The notes under the pieces are model-generated. The model had not been told where the DNA came from. It was given only the letters and a program-made list of their open reading frames with translations, and searched no databases. The translations under genes were made by a program, and so were the position numbers. From assembly GCA_947473305.1 (NCBI GenBank), contig CANJCB010000043.1, positions 1-32,250 of the forward strand: a DNA stretch of 32,250 nucleotides, given 5' to 3'. This document shows, piece by piece, positions 23,975 through 31,387 of the stretch (position 1 is the stretch's first letter; each line of letters starts with the position of its first letter). Source of the stretch: Rhodospirillales bacterium. GTDB taxonomy: Bacteria > Pseudomonadota > Alphaproteobacteria > ATCC43930 > CGMCC-115725.

Positions 23975-25510
23975 ATGAAGGCAAGTGACCCTCCGGCGAC
24001 AGTGGACGGTGCGGCTTCCGCGCCTTCCATCGCCATCATTGGCGCAGGCCTCGGCGGGATCGCGACGGCCGTGCGTTTGAAACGCGCGGGCATCGATTCC
24101 TTCACGATTTTCGAACAGTCGGCGGGGCCGGGCGGCACCTGGTGGGACAACACCTACCCGGGGGCCGAATGCGACATTCCCATCGCCTTCTATTCCTATT
24201 CCTTCATGCCCCACGATTGGAAGGGGACCCACGCCTCCCAGGCCGAAATCCAGGAATATATTCAACTCGTCATCGACAGGTTCGGACTGCAGCCGCATAT
24301 CCGCTACAACACCCGGGTGAATGAGGCGATCTGGAACGAAGCCTCGCATTTCTACACCCTCGGAACGAGCGCGGGCGTGTTGCGCTTCGACATTGTCGTC
24401 AGCGCGCTCGGCCTGTTGAACGTGCCCCGCTACCCGACCTGGCCGGGGCTCGACACCTTCAAGGGCATCAAGTTCCACACGGCGCGCTGGGAGCATCAGC
24501 ATGACCTCGCCGGCAAGCGGGTCGCGGTGGTCGGCAACGGATCTAGCGCCGCCCAGGTGGTCCCGGGGATCGCGCCGGTCGTCGGCAATTTGAAGATGTT
24601 CGCCCGCGAGCCGGCCTATGTCATGCCGAAGCAGGAACGGGTTCTCACGCCCCAGGAGCGGAAAAGGAATCGAAGCAGCCTCTGGCGTCGCTGGGAGCGC
24701 TTCAAGCTCTTCCGCGGGGTCGAGCGGAGCGTTTCCCTGCGCGATCCCGGAAGCAAGGCGCAACGGGAGAGACGCGCGGCCTACGAGCAATATGTCGCCA
24801 AGATCTTCGCGGATCGCCCCGATCTGCGGGCCGTGGTGGTGCCGGACTATCCCTATGCCTGCAAACGCGTGATCCAGTCGAGCGACCTCTATCCGGCGCT
24901 GAAGCGCGACAATGTCGAGCTTGTCTCCCGGGCCGTCGTGTCGGTCACGCAAGACGGGGTCGTCGACAGCGCCGGCGAGGAGCACAAGATCGACGTGCTC
25001 GTCATGGCCACGGGATTTCAGCCCTGGCATTTCCTCTCGACCCTGAAGCTCGTCGGGCGCGCGGGCCGGTCGATCCGAGGGGTATGGGGCGAGGAACCCG
25101 AGGCCTACCTCGGGATCCAGGTCCCTGGATTTCCCAATTTCTTCATGATGTATGGCCCCAACACGAATTATTTCTGCATCACCTTCCTGCTGGAGCAGCA
25201 AGCGACCTATATCGCCAAATCGATCCTGAGGATGATCAAGAAAAAGGACACGGCGGTGGAGGTCCGGCCGCTGTTCATGAATGTCTATAACGACAAGCTT
25301 AAGAAGAGCCTGTCAGGGAAAGTCCTGGAGGCGAATTGCAGCAATTACTATCACACCGCGACCGGCCGGAACGTGGTGACCTACCCCTGGTGGGGCTCGC
25401 TCTACTGGACCTTGTCGAGATTGCCTTGGCTGTCCACCGTGACCTATCGCCCGCTGAGCAATCAGCCCAAACACGTCGATCTCGGCCGGACGATGAATGT
25501 TTCGTCCTAA
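23975..25510 (+). CDS. Flavin-containing monooxygenase, Baeyer-Villiger type
   Basis: 511 aa. The FAD Rossmann motif GAGLGG is at 23-28, followed by FEQSAGPGGTWWDNTYPGAECD. The BVMO fingerprint F-x-G-x-x-x-H-T-x-x-W is present as F162, G164, H168 and W172, with E after W where P or D is usual. The NADPH-binding motif GNGSSA is at 187-193. The enzyme would insert oxygen into a ketone or oxidise N or S using FAD and NADPH. ATG 23975 is preferred over GTG 23969 because GAGG lies six bases upstream. It is divergent from the second flavin monooxygenase. Confidence 0.9.
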   Translation: MKASDPPATVDGAASAPSIAIIGAGLGGIATAVRLKRAGIDSFTIFEQSAGPGGTWWDNTYPGAECDIPIAFYSYSFMPHDWKGTHASQAEIQEYIQLVIDRFGLQPHIRYNTRVNEAIWNEASHFYTLGTSAGVLRFDIVVSALGLLNVPRYPTWPGLDTFKGIKFHTARWEHQHDLAGKRVAVVGNGSSAAQVVPGIAPVVGNLKMFAREPAYVMPKQERVLTPQERKRNRSSLWRRWERFKLFRGVERSVSLRDPGSKAQRERRAAYEQYVAKIFADRPDLRAVVVPDYPYACKRVIQSSDLYPALKRDNVELVSRAVVSVTQDGVVDSAGEEHKIDVLVMATGFQPWHFLSTLKLVGRAGRSIRGVWGEEPEAYLGIQVPGFPNFFMMYGPNTNYFCITFLLEQQATYIAKSILRMIKKKDTAVEVRPLFMNVYNDKLKKSLSGKVLEANCSNYYHTATGRNVVTYPWWGSLYWTLSRLPWLSTVTYRPLSNQPKHVDLGRTMNVSS

Positions 25511-25517
25511 GCGGAGG

Positions 25518-25994
25518 CTATGAGGAGCTGAGCACCGCGCCTTCGATGGCCGCTGCGGCTTCGGTCGCGCCAATATAGAGGCGCAGATTCGCACAGGCTC
25601 TTTTCCGGCGTTCTGCGAGCGGGAGGGCCGGAGCGGGCGGCCCGGCATGGGCGGCCAGGAGTTCCTGGGCGATCCGCTCCCCTTCCAATTCCTGTTTTTG
25701 CACCGCCGCCCGGATTTCCACGGCGCCCGCGATGGGCGATCCCTTCAGGACGCGTCGCACCCCTCGCAGGGGCTCGATGACGTCATGGCGCCAAGAAGCG
25801 ATGGCCGTCTCGGCCTTGGACACGTCGGTCTCTGTCAGAGGCGGGCGACCGGACATCCCGCACCAGCAGCAATAGAGGGCGATATTGACGTCGAGGCCTT
25901 GCTCGTCCTGGAGCGCGATAAAGGCCCCGCTCAAGCCGGGTCGCTTATAGAAATCGAGGGAAAAGGCCCAGAACTCGGCACCGTAATCCGACAA
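25518..25994 (-). CDS. TIGR02444/DUF2390 family protein
   Basis: 158 aa. FWAFSLDFYKRPGLSGAFIALQDEQGLDVNIALYCCW near the N-terminus is the signature of TIGR02444 (DUF2390), a small proteobacterial family of unknown function. It begins 15 bp after the second TauD-type gene and is probably cotranscribed with it; its end converges on the BVMO gene. It has no signal peptide or membrane segment. I do not assign a function. Confidence 0.82.
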   Translation of the reverse strand: MSDYGAEFWAFSLDFYKRPGLSGAFIALQDEQGLDVNIALYCCWCGMSGRPPLTETDVSKAETAIASWRHDVIEPLRGVRRVLKGSPIAGAVEIRAAVQKQELEGERIAQELLAAHAGPPAPALPLAERRKRACANLRLYIGATEAAAAIEGAVLSSS

Positions 25995-26009
25995 GTGAGT
26001 ATCTTTCCT

Positions 26010-26885
26010 TCAGTAAGGCCGCTGGGTTCCCCGGACTTGGGTGCGCCACATCAGGCGGCGCTGGTCGGAGGGGAAGTCGGTGCGGGCATGCATCGAGTTG
26101 CGGTTGTCCCAGATCACGAGATCGCCGACCTTCCACTGGTGGCGATAGACGAACTCGTCCTTTTCCGCATGATCGAAAAGGGCGGCGAGAAGCTCTGAGC
26201 TTTCCGGTTCCTCCATGTCCTCGATTTTCAGCGACATCAGGCGGTTGACGTAGATCGCCTTGCGGCCGTTCTCCTCATGGGTGCGGAACACGGGATGGGC
26301 GAATTCGTCCACGAGATCGGAAGCCCTGCCCGGTTCGCCGCGCTTCTGGCTGCCGTATTGATAGTGGTGGAACGCGCGCTTGCCCTCGAGCCGCGCCTTT
26401 ATCTCGGGATCCAGTGTGTCATAGGCGGCATGGCCGGAGGCGAAGCAGGTGTCGCCGCCATAGCTCGGAACCTCGATCGCATAGAGCAGCGACGCGATAT
26501 GCGGTATTTCCGTCTGGATCATGTCGTGATGGAAGTTCATCTCGCCGTCCGGCAGCGCCCCGATGGTCTTGCCGTCTTTCCGGATGTTGGAGATGAACAT
26601 GATATCGGGATGAACGCCGCCGAGCGCCGAAGGAATGGCCTTGCCCGAAAGACCGCGCTTGCCGACCTCGCCGAAATATCCGGCGAAGCGCAAAAGGTCT
26701 TCCTGGGTGAAGGTCTGGCCGCGGAAGAGCAGGACAGCCCGGTCCAGCCAGAGCCTGCGCAGGGCGGCGATTGTCGCCCCGTCGAGCGGCTTTGCGAGAT
26801 CGAGGCCGCGTATTTCCGTCGCGATATGCGGAGAGAGCGGAACAGTATCGAGCTTTACGGTTTCCGGCGATAAAACGTCGTTCAT
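26010..26885 (-). CDS. TauD/TfdA-family Fe(II)/2-oxoglutarate dioxygenase, copy 2
   Basis: 291 aa. The iron triad is H119-x-D121 and H266, with R277 and R281 for 2-oxoglutarate. It aligns end to end with the copy at 12115-12999, including FHHDMIQTE and a near-identical C-terminus (WDNRNSMHARTDF). Copy 2 has different segments near 80-95 and 180-195, which may affect substrate choice. GGAGGTG precedes the ATG, directly joined to an inverted repeat at 26896-26924. It precedes the TIGR02444 gene. Confidence 0.92.
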   Translation of the reverse strand: MNDVLSPETVKLDTVPLSPHIATEIRGLDLAKPLDGATIAALRRLWLDRAVLLFRGQTFTQEDLLRFAGYFGEVGKRGLSGKAIPSALGGVHPDIMFISNIRKDGKTIGALPDGEMNFHHDMIQTEIPHIASLLYAIEVPSYGGDTCFASGHAAYDTLDPEIKARLEGKRAFHHYQYGSQKRGEPGRASDLVDEFAHPVFRTHEENGRKAIYVNRLMSLKIEDMEEPESSELLAALFDHAEKDEFVYRHQWKVGDLVIWDNRNSMHARTDFPSDQRRLMWRTQVRGTQRPY

Positions 26886-26895
26886 ATCCCACCTC

Positions 26896-26924
26896 CCTTA
26901 GGCGACTGACCTTTAAGCCTAAGG
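26896..26924 (-). promoter_or_regulatory. Inverted repeat abutting the Shine-Dalgarno of the second TauD-type gene
   Basis: CCTTAGGC-N13-GCCTAAGG, a perfect 8-bp inverted repeat. On the minus strand its right arm runs straight into GAGGTG, the ribosome-binding site of the gene starting at 26885. A hairpin here could limit ribosome access, or the site may be an operator. Confidence 0.55.
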
Positions 26925-27042
26925 ATAACCGGGATCATTCGCCGCTCATAGTGGCGAGAGCGGAGAGGAAATCCGATACGCCTGCACTCCGAGGAGGGGG
27001 CGGTACTCTAGGGACAGCCTTCCCCGCTTTGCGATCTGATCT

Positions 27043-27477
27043 TCAGTCCGGGAAGGCAGCGAGTGTTGCCTTCAGGAGCGGCAGCGCTTCTTCAAGTATT
27101 TGAGAAAGTTGAGCGATGGTATCGGCTGCGGCAGCAGGCGCCTTTCCAGCTTCGGCGTCGGCGTAGATCGCTCGGCTGTTGTGTCCCAAATCGACGCAAC
27201 CCATTGATCCCGCGAGGCCCGCCAGGGAATGCGTTTGTCGTTTGACCGCTTCGCAATCATGGGATTCGCGCGAAATCGCTGCAATCCGTTCTCGCGCTTC
27301 GATTTCGAATTTAGCGGGCAGTTCTTGGACCTTTTGGCGGTCTAGGTAGCGGCAAAGGTTCTCTATTTTGTCGGCTTTTACGGCACTATCCGGTTCGATT
27401 TTCCAAAAAGGATTCTCTTCGAGCCCATCCAAAAAGCCTTTCCTTAATGGACTTCCCACATCGAGCTTGCGGGGCAT
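27043..27477 (-). CDS. Hpt-domain phosphotransfer protein
   Basis: 144 aa. The phosphoacceptor region is K-R-Q-T-H83-S-L-A-G-L-A-G, matching the H-x-L-x-G core of histidine phosphotransfer domains. It is predicted to be an all-helical cytoplasmic protein passing phosphate between receiver domains. The first 50 residues are unlike other Hpt proteins I know. No histidine kinase or response regulator is in the window, so partners must be elsewhere. It does not look connected to the catabolic neighbours; gaps of 157 and 195 bp separate it from them. Confidence 0.78.
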   Translation of the reverse strand: MPRKLDVGSPLRKGFLDGLEENPFWKIEPDSAVKADKIENLCRYLDRQKVQELPAKFEIEARERIAAISRESHDCEAVKRQTHSLAGLAGSMGCVDLGHNSRAIYADAEAGKAPAAAADTIAQLSQILEEALPLLKATLAAFPD

Positions 27478-27672
27478 GATCGAGCATCCCTCAATTAAGG
27501 AGAAGATGCTGACTTTCGAATCGTTAAAGAATTTCTAAATTAACCTCTGTGCGGGAACGGTTCGCTAACCGAGCTCGGCTCAGGGGGATCATCGATCTGG
27601 ATGTTCCTGTTTTCACAGCCGGCTCCATGAAGGCCGCGGCCTTAATTCCAAGGTTCCAAACCATAAATAAAC

Positions 27673-29130
27673 TCAAGCTTTTAGGAGCTTATCGACCTCT
27701 GCCTCGACGACCGTGCCCTTGAAGAAGTCGGGGTTCATGCCAGCGTGCAGCTGGACCGAATGGGTGAAGACGAAGTCCTTGAACTCGACATCGTCGATAA
27801 GGCCGTGCTCCACCAATTCATAGGCCTCTTCCAGCACTTCGGTCATGTCGGTCACATCCCAATGACCAACGTCCGAACTGAACAGGGGCTTCAGCCGCGC
27901 GCCGAAGGGATTGATCTTGGTATCGAAGCCGAGCGCCACCAGCGGATCGTCCGCCTCGCAGCCGTAATAGAAATTGGGCTCGAACAAAGGGCGCAGGTCT
28001 TCCGGCTTCTCGAGATCCAGATTGTCGATTTCATGGGCGATCATCTCGTCGTCGGCCCAATGCCAGCCGCCGGGCCAACGGGCGAAGAGCGGATCCTTGG
28101 GATCGGGGCGGCCCTTGACCAGCCCCTGGCCGTATTGCCCGAAGAGATCGGCGAGCTTCTCCATGTCGATCTGACGGGGATCGTAATTGCCGATCTTCTT
28201 CGGCCGGCGCTTCGAGCAATGGCCGACGAGACCCGCATAGAGTTCGCTCGCCCAGCCCACGCCACCTTCCAGGAAGGCGAAGTTGAGCTTCGGAAAGCGC
28301 TTCGTGACCCCGCCCAGCACCAGGGCCTTGGCAAAGGCCTCGCCGGCCGCGGCGAAGCTGCCGACGTGATTGTGGATGTAGTGATTGGTCGTCACCCGGC
28401 TGCCGAAACCGACGGTGGAGGAATGGGAAGTCACCGCCACCTTGAGATCCATGCATTTCTGCCAGAGTGGATCGTAGTCGTAGGGGCTGTCGACGCAGAG
28501 CGTGTCCATCCAGGTCGCGTATGGGGCGAGTTCGGGAGCCTTTTCCAGCACTTCGGGAATGGGGCGGCGCACGTTGGTCGTGATCATCGCGACCTTGAAG
28601 CCGAGCGTCTTTACCGCGTGCTCAAGCTCCTCGATCGCCTCCTGCGGCGTATGGGCGGGAATGCAGGCGGCCGGCGTCATGCGGTCGGCCTGGTCGCTGA
28701 AGATATCGGCGAACATGGCATTGATCGCCCGGCACACGCCGCGCCGAATTTCCTCGTCGTCCTCACGGATGGCGAGCAGAGCCAGGGTGGAATAGACGAT
28801 CGAGAAGTCGAGCCCGAAATCGTCCATCCGTGCGCGGAAAAGCTGGGGCAGCATGGCGGTCGCGCGGTCGAGCGTGTTCTTCGTCGGCAGGCCCCAGGAG
28901 GTCGGTCGAGCCACCCGGCGGCGGTGGCGTTCGTCGGCGGTCAGCTTGTACCAGCCGCCGGCATCGAGCTTGGCGCGGTACCGTTCCGAGACTTTCGGGC
29001 CCGCGACCTGCTTCAGGTAGTCGAAGAGGACCGGTCCGAATTCGATCGAATGGCCATCGCCATCGACCACCGGATGACTGAGCTTCGAGCGGATCTCGGC
29101 CGATCGCGTCGGGCCTATTGCTGCATCCAT
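27673..29130 (-). CDS. Large amidohydrolase-2 family protein (predicted metal-dependent hydrolase)
   Basis: 485 aa, longer than the gene at 2799. The metal-site candidates are D23/D25 and H27 (DGDGH), H236 (TSHSS), H253/H255 (YIHNHVG) and D420 (SSDVGHWD), in the order expected for Amidohydro_2 TIM barrels. ATG 29130 has GGGGAAG upstream; the 27 residues before it in frame lack family features. It is divergent from the interrupted peptide-binding protein. Relatives hydrolyse C-N or decarboxylate C-C bonds of aromatic and heterocyclic acids; the substrate here is not known. The palindrome AAGGCCGCGGCCTT at 27630-27643 lies just after its stop. Confidence 0.87.
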   Translation of the reverse strand: MDAAIGPTRSAEIRSKLSHPVVDGDGHSIEFGPVLFDYLKQVAGPKVSERYRAKLDAGGWYKLTADERHRRRVARPTSWGLPTKNTLDRATAMLPQLFRARMDDFGLDFSIVYSTLALLAIREDDEEIRRGVCRAINAMFADIFSDQADRMTPAACIPAHTPQEAIEELEHAVKTLGFKVAMITTNVRRPIPEVLEKAPELAPYATWMDTLCVDSPYDYDPLWQKCMDLKVAVTSHSSTVGFGSRVTTNHYIHNHVGSFAAAGEAFAKALVLGGVTKRFPKLNFAFLEGGVGWASELYAGLVGHCSKRRPKKIGNYDPRQIDMEKLADLFGQYGQGLVKGRPDPKDPLFARWPGGWHWADDEMIAHEIDNLDLEKPEDLRPLFEPNFYYGCEADDPLVALGFDTKINPFGARLKPLFSSDVGHWDVTDMTEVLEEAYELVEHGLIDDVEFKDFVFTHSVQLHAGMNPDFFKGTVVEAEVDKLLKA

Positions 29131-29304
29131 GTCGCTTCCCCTGGCTATTGCGGCCGATGGTATCGACCGAGCCATGCCGGCGCAAGATTCAGCCCGCGTT
29201 CCGGACCACATGTCGGAATTTCAATCCCCGTGACCTTCCCGAAAAACTGCTCCATTCTTGGGAGAATGATAAGCAAGCGAATTCAACGAAGGGGAAGTCG
29301 GACG

Positions 29305-30894
29305 ATGGAAGGGAAGAACCTGTTGATGGGGGTGCTTGCCTTGGCCGGAATGCTGGGGTTCGGCGATAGGGCCACCGCGCAGAGCGAAACTCCCCAGCGT
29401 GGCGGGACGGGGATCTTCACGCTTCCGCAGGACCCGGGCAGCATCAATCCCGACACGACGACCAACGTTCCAGACCGAATGCTCGGCTGCCTGTTCTATC
29501 AGGGGATGGTCCATATCTCGCTCGACTACGAGGTGAAGCCTCTTCTGGCAAAAACCTGGTCGATCTCGCCGGACGGCCTCACCTATACCTTCGACCTGGT
29601 CGACGCCCAGTGGTCGGACGGACAGCCGCTGGTCGCCGAGGATGTGAAATACACGCTGCTGGATGTCAGCTCGAAGCTCTCCGCCGTCTTCGCCTCCGCC
29701 GGGCGCGCCATCGACAGCATCGAGACACCGACGAAAAGCCAAGTGGTCATCAAGCTGAAGCAGCCCTTCGGCCCCTTCATGATCGCGCTGAGCTGATACA
29801 CGGGCGGCGCTATCCTGCCGTCCCATGTCTTCCGCGGAACCGACGCCCTCAGGAACCCGGCTTCGCTCGACAAACCGGTCGGCACGGGGGCCTTCACGCT
29901 CGCGGAATGGAAGCGGGGCGACTACGCCAGAATGGCCAAGAACCCGAAATACTGGGAGCCCGGCAAACCTTATCTCGACGGATTGATCGGCAAGGTCATC
30001 ACCTCGCCCGCGGCGAGACTCCAGGCGCTTCGGGGGGGCGAGGTCGATATCGTCCAGTTTTTCCCGGCGAGCGCCGTGCCCGCGGTGCGCGAAGACGCCA
30101 AGCTCAAGATCGAAACGAGTTCCTTGTCGCCGCAAACGTCCCAGATATTCCTGAACATCGATCACAAGCCGCTCGACGATAAGCGCGTGCGGCAGGCGCT
30201 CATGATGGCCACGGATCGCGATTATCTTTTCAAGAACACCTTCTTCGAAATCGGGACTGTGGCGATCGCTCCCTTCAGCCCCCAGATCGCCTGGTCGGTC
30301 AATCCGGACATCGATTACCGGAAGATGTATCCCTTCGATATCGCCAAGGCGAATGCGCTCCTGGACGAGGCCGGCGTGAAGCGCGGACCCGACGGCAAGC
30401 GCTTCACGGTTCGGGCCGTGCTCTTCGCGAACCAGTTCACCGAGTTCCACCAGGTGACCCTGGCGTTGAAGGGATGGTGGCAGCAGATCGGCGTCGAGGT
30501 CATTCTGGAGACCATGGAGGATGCGACGGTCATGAAGCGGGTCTTCCAGGACCGCGACTTCGACCTTCATATGCTCGCCAATTCGAGCCAATCGGACCCG
30601 GCCCTCGGACTTGCCCGGCTCTATACGATCTCCTCGATCGGAAGGCCTTTCGGCAATCCTTCGGGATATCGGAACCCGGCGACGGACGCTCTTTTCGACA
30701 AGGGCGAGGGGGCCACGACCTATGCCCAGCGGGCGCCGTTCTACCGCCAGGTGCAGGCCATCCTCGCGGAAGACATGCCCGTCCTGCACCTGCGGCATTT
30801 CATCGAGGTGGACGGTGCGTCCAAGAAGCTGCACGGCCTTTGGGGCAAGATCCAAGGCAACGGTCTCTGGAGCGAAGCCTGGATTGAGAAATGA
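29305..30894 (+). pseudogene. SBP_bac_5 substrate-binding protein, copy 2, interrupted by in-frame TGA
   Basis: The frame spans 529 codons and aligns throughout with the protein at 13536-15116: signal peptide ending ATAQ, TPQRGGTGIF, TWSISPDGLTYTF, KPLDDKRVRQAL, and a similar C-terminus. A single TGA at 29794-29796 (codon 164) breaks it; no frameshift is needed. The TGA aligns with C162 of copy 1, so a Cys codon changed to TGA is the simplest reading. A GC hairpin starts 5 bases later. The rest of the frame is undamaged, so the stop is recent, an error, or recoded. ATG 29305 has GGGGAAG upstream; ATG 29268 is an alternative. Confidence 0.85.
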
Positions 30895-31006
30895 GGCAGC
30901 CTCTTCGTTGTCCACCTAAGGCTCGCTGAACTTTTTTCGCGGTCGCTTGAGCTTGCCGGCACCGATTTAGGCGTTAATAACATAAATATTATGTAAGAAA
31001 AATAAT

Positions 31007-31034
31007 TTGACATTCTTTAATGGTATTATAAATT
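31007..31034 (+). promoter_or_regulatory. Probable promoter of the riboswitch transcript
   Basis: TTGACA (31007-31012) matches the -35 consensus; an AT-rich TATAAATT (31027-31034) supplies a -10 region at slightly short to normal spacing depending on register. It lies in the most AT-rich patch of the window. A perfect inverted repeat ACATAA-ATA-TTATGT (30980-30994) sits just upstream and may be an activator or repressor site. Transcription would begin right before the riboswitch. Confidence 0.6.
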
Positions 31035-31040
31035 CATCTT

Positions 31041-31098
31041 ACAGCACCGATTTGAGCATCAGCTTGCGGGCGCTTAACAAATGCAGCTAAAGCGTGGG
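31041..31098 (+). promoter_or_regulatory. SAM-II (SAM-alpha) riboswitch
   Basis: The conserved SAM-II strings appear in order: CGATTTGAGC, AGCTTGCGGGCGC, TTAACAAATG and CAGCTAAAG. These form P1, the loop and the pseudoknot strands of the class first described upstream of metA/metX in Alphaproteobacteria. P1 pairs AGCACC with GGCGCT with one A-C mismatch. S-adenosylmethionine binding shuts off downstream expression. An intrinsic terminator follows at once, then a small ORF and a sulfate-binding protein, a sulfur-assimilation context that fits. Identified by recall of the consensus, not by a covariance search. Confidence 0.9.
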
Positions 31099-31099
31099 C

Positions 31100-31131
31100 A
31101 ACCGCCCCAGCCCAGCTGCGGCGGTTTTTTT
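31100..31131 (+). terminator. Intrinsic terminator of the SAM-II leader
   Basis: AACCGCC-C-CAGC-CCA-GCTG-C-GGCGGTT forms a 7+4 bp stem with one C-C mismatch and a 3-nt loop, running into a T-tract (31125-31131). It starts two bases after the riboswitch core, so control by premature termination is likely. Confidence 0.9.
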
Positions 31132-31145
31132 GTGGAGTGCCTAAG

Positions 31146-31310
31146 ATGGATTTCCTTCTCGAACCCAAGCTTCCCCTTCGCGAGCCTGTGAAGGCTCAGC
31201 AGATCGATGCCGGTACGACGCAGGACTCCTGTCGCGCCTCCTGCGAGCCGCAACTCCCGCCGGTCGGTGAGGACCCGCTTGGTTTTTCGATGTGTGGCAT
31301 GGCCGGGTGA
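31146..31310 (+). CDS. Small Cys-containing ORF (54 aa) behind the SAM-II riboswitch
   Basis: ATG 31146 is preceded by GGAG at 8 nt. The product is 54 aa, begins MDFLLEPKLPLREP and ends GFSMCGMAG. It has three cysteines (DSCRASCEP and SMCG) and several prolines. There is no signal peptide or membrane segment. It lies between the leader terminator and the sulfate-binding-protein gene (77-bp gap), so SAM probably controls both. I do not recognise the family; it could be a small regulatory or sulfur-related protein or a chance ORF. The good ribosome-binding site and position argue for a real gene. Confidence 0.55.
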   Translation: MDFLLEPKLPLREPVKAQQIDAGTTQDSCRASCEPQLPPVGEDPLGFSMCGMAG

Positions 31311-31387
31311 TTCCCCAGAACCCCGGCCCTGCAACCACTCGAAGGCTTTAAGCGCTCACCTGATTGACCTTTGCTTCGGAGATAGCG

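Noticed and set aside
27630-27643. Palindrome AAGGCCGCGGCCTT after the large amidohydrolase as a terminator
   Set aside because: It is perfectly symmetric but has no loop or T-tract, so termination cannot be claimed.
27745-29796. 683-codon plus-strand ORF over the large amidohydrolase
   Set aside because: Its first two thirds are the antisense of a well-conserved amidohydrolase; only the end coincides with the real binding-protein frame. Long antisense ORFs are expected in high-GC DNA.
29221-30915. 564-codon minus-strand ORF antisense to the second binding protein
   Set aside because: Mirror shadow of the SBP_bac_5 frame. The plus-strand frame aligns along its full length with the paralogue at 13536-15116 despite the TGA.
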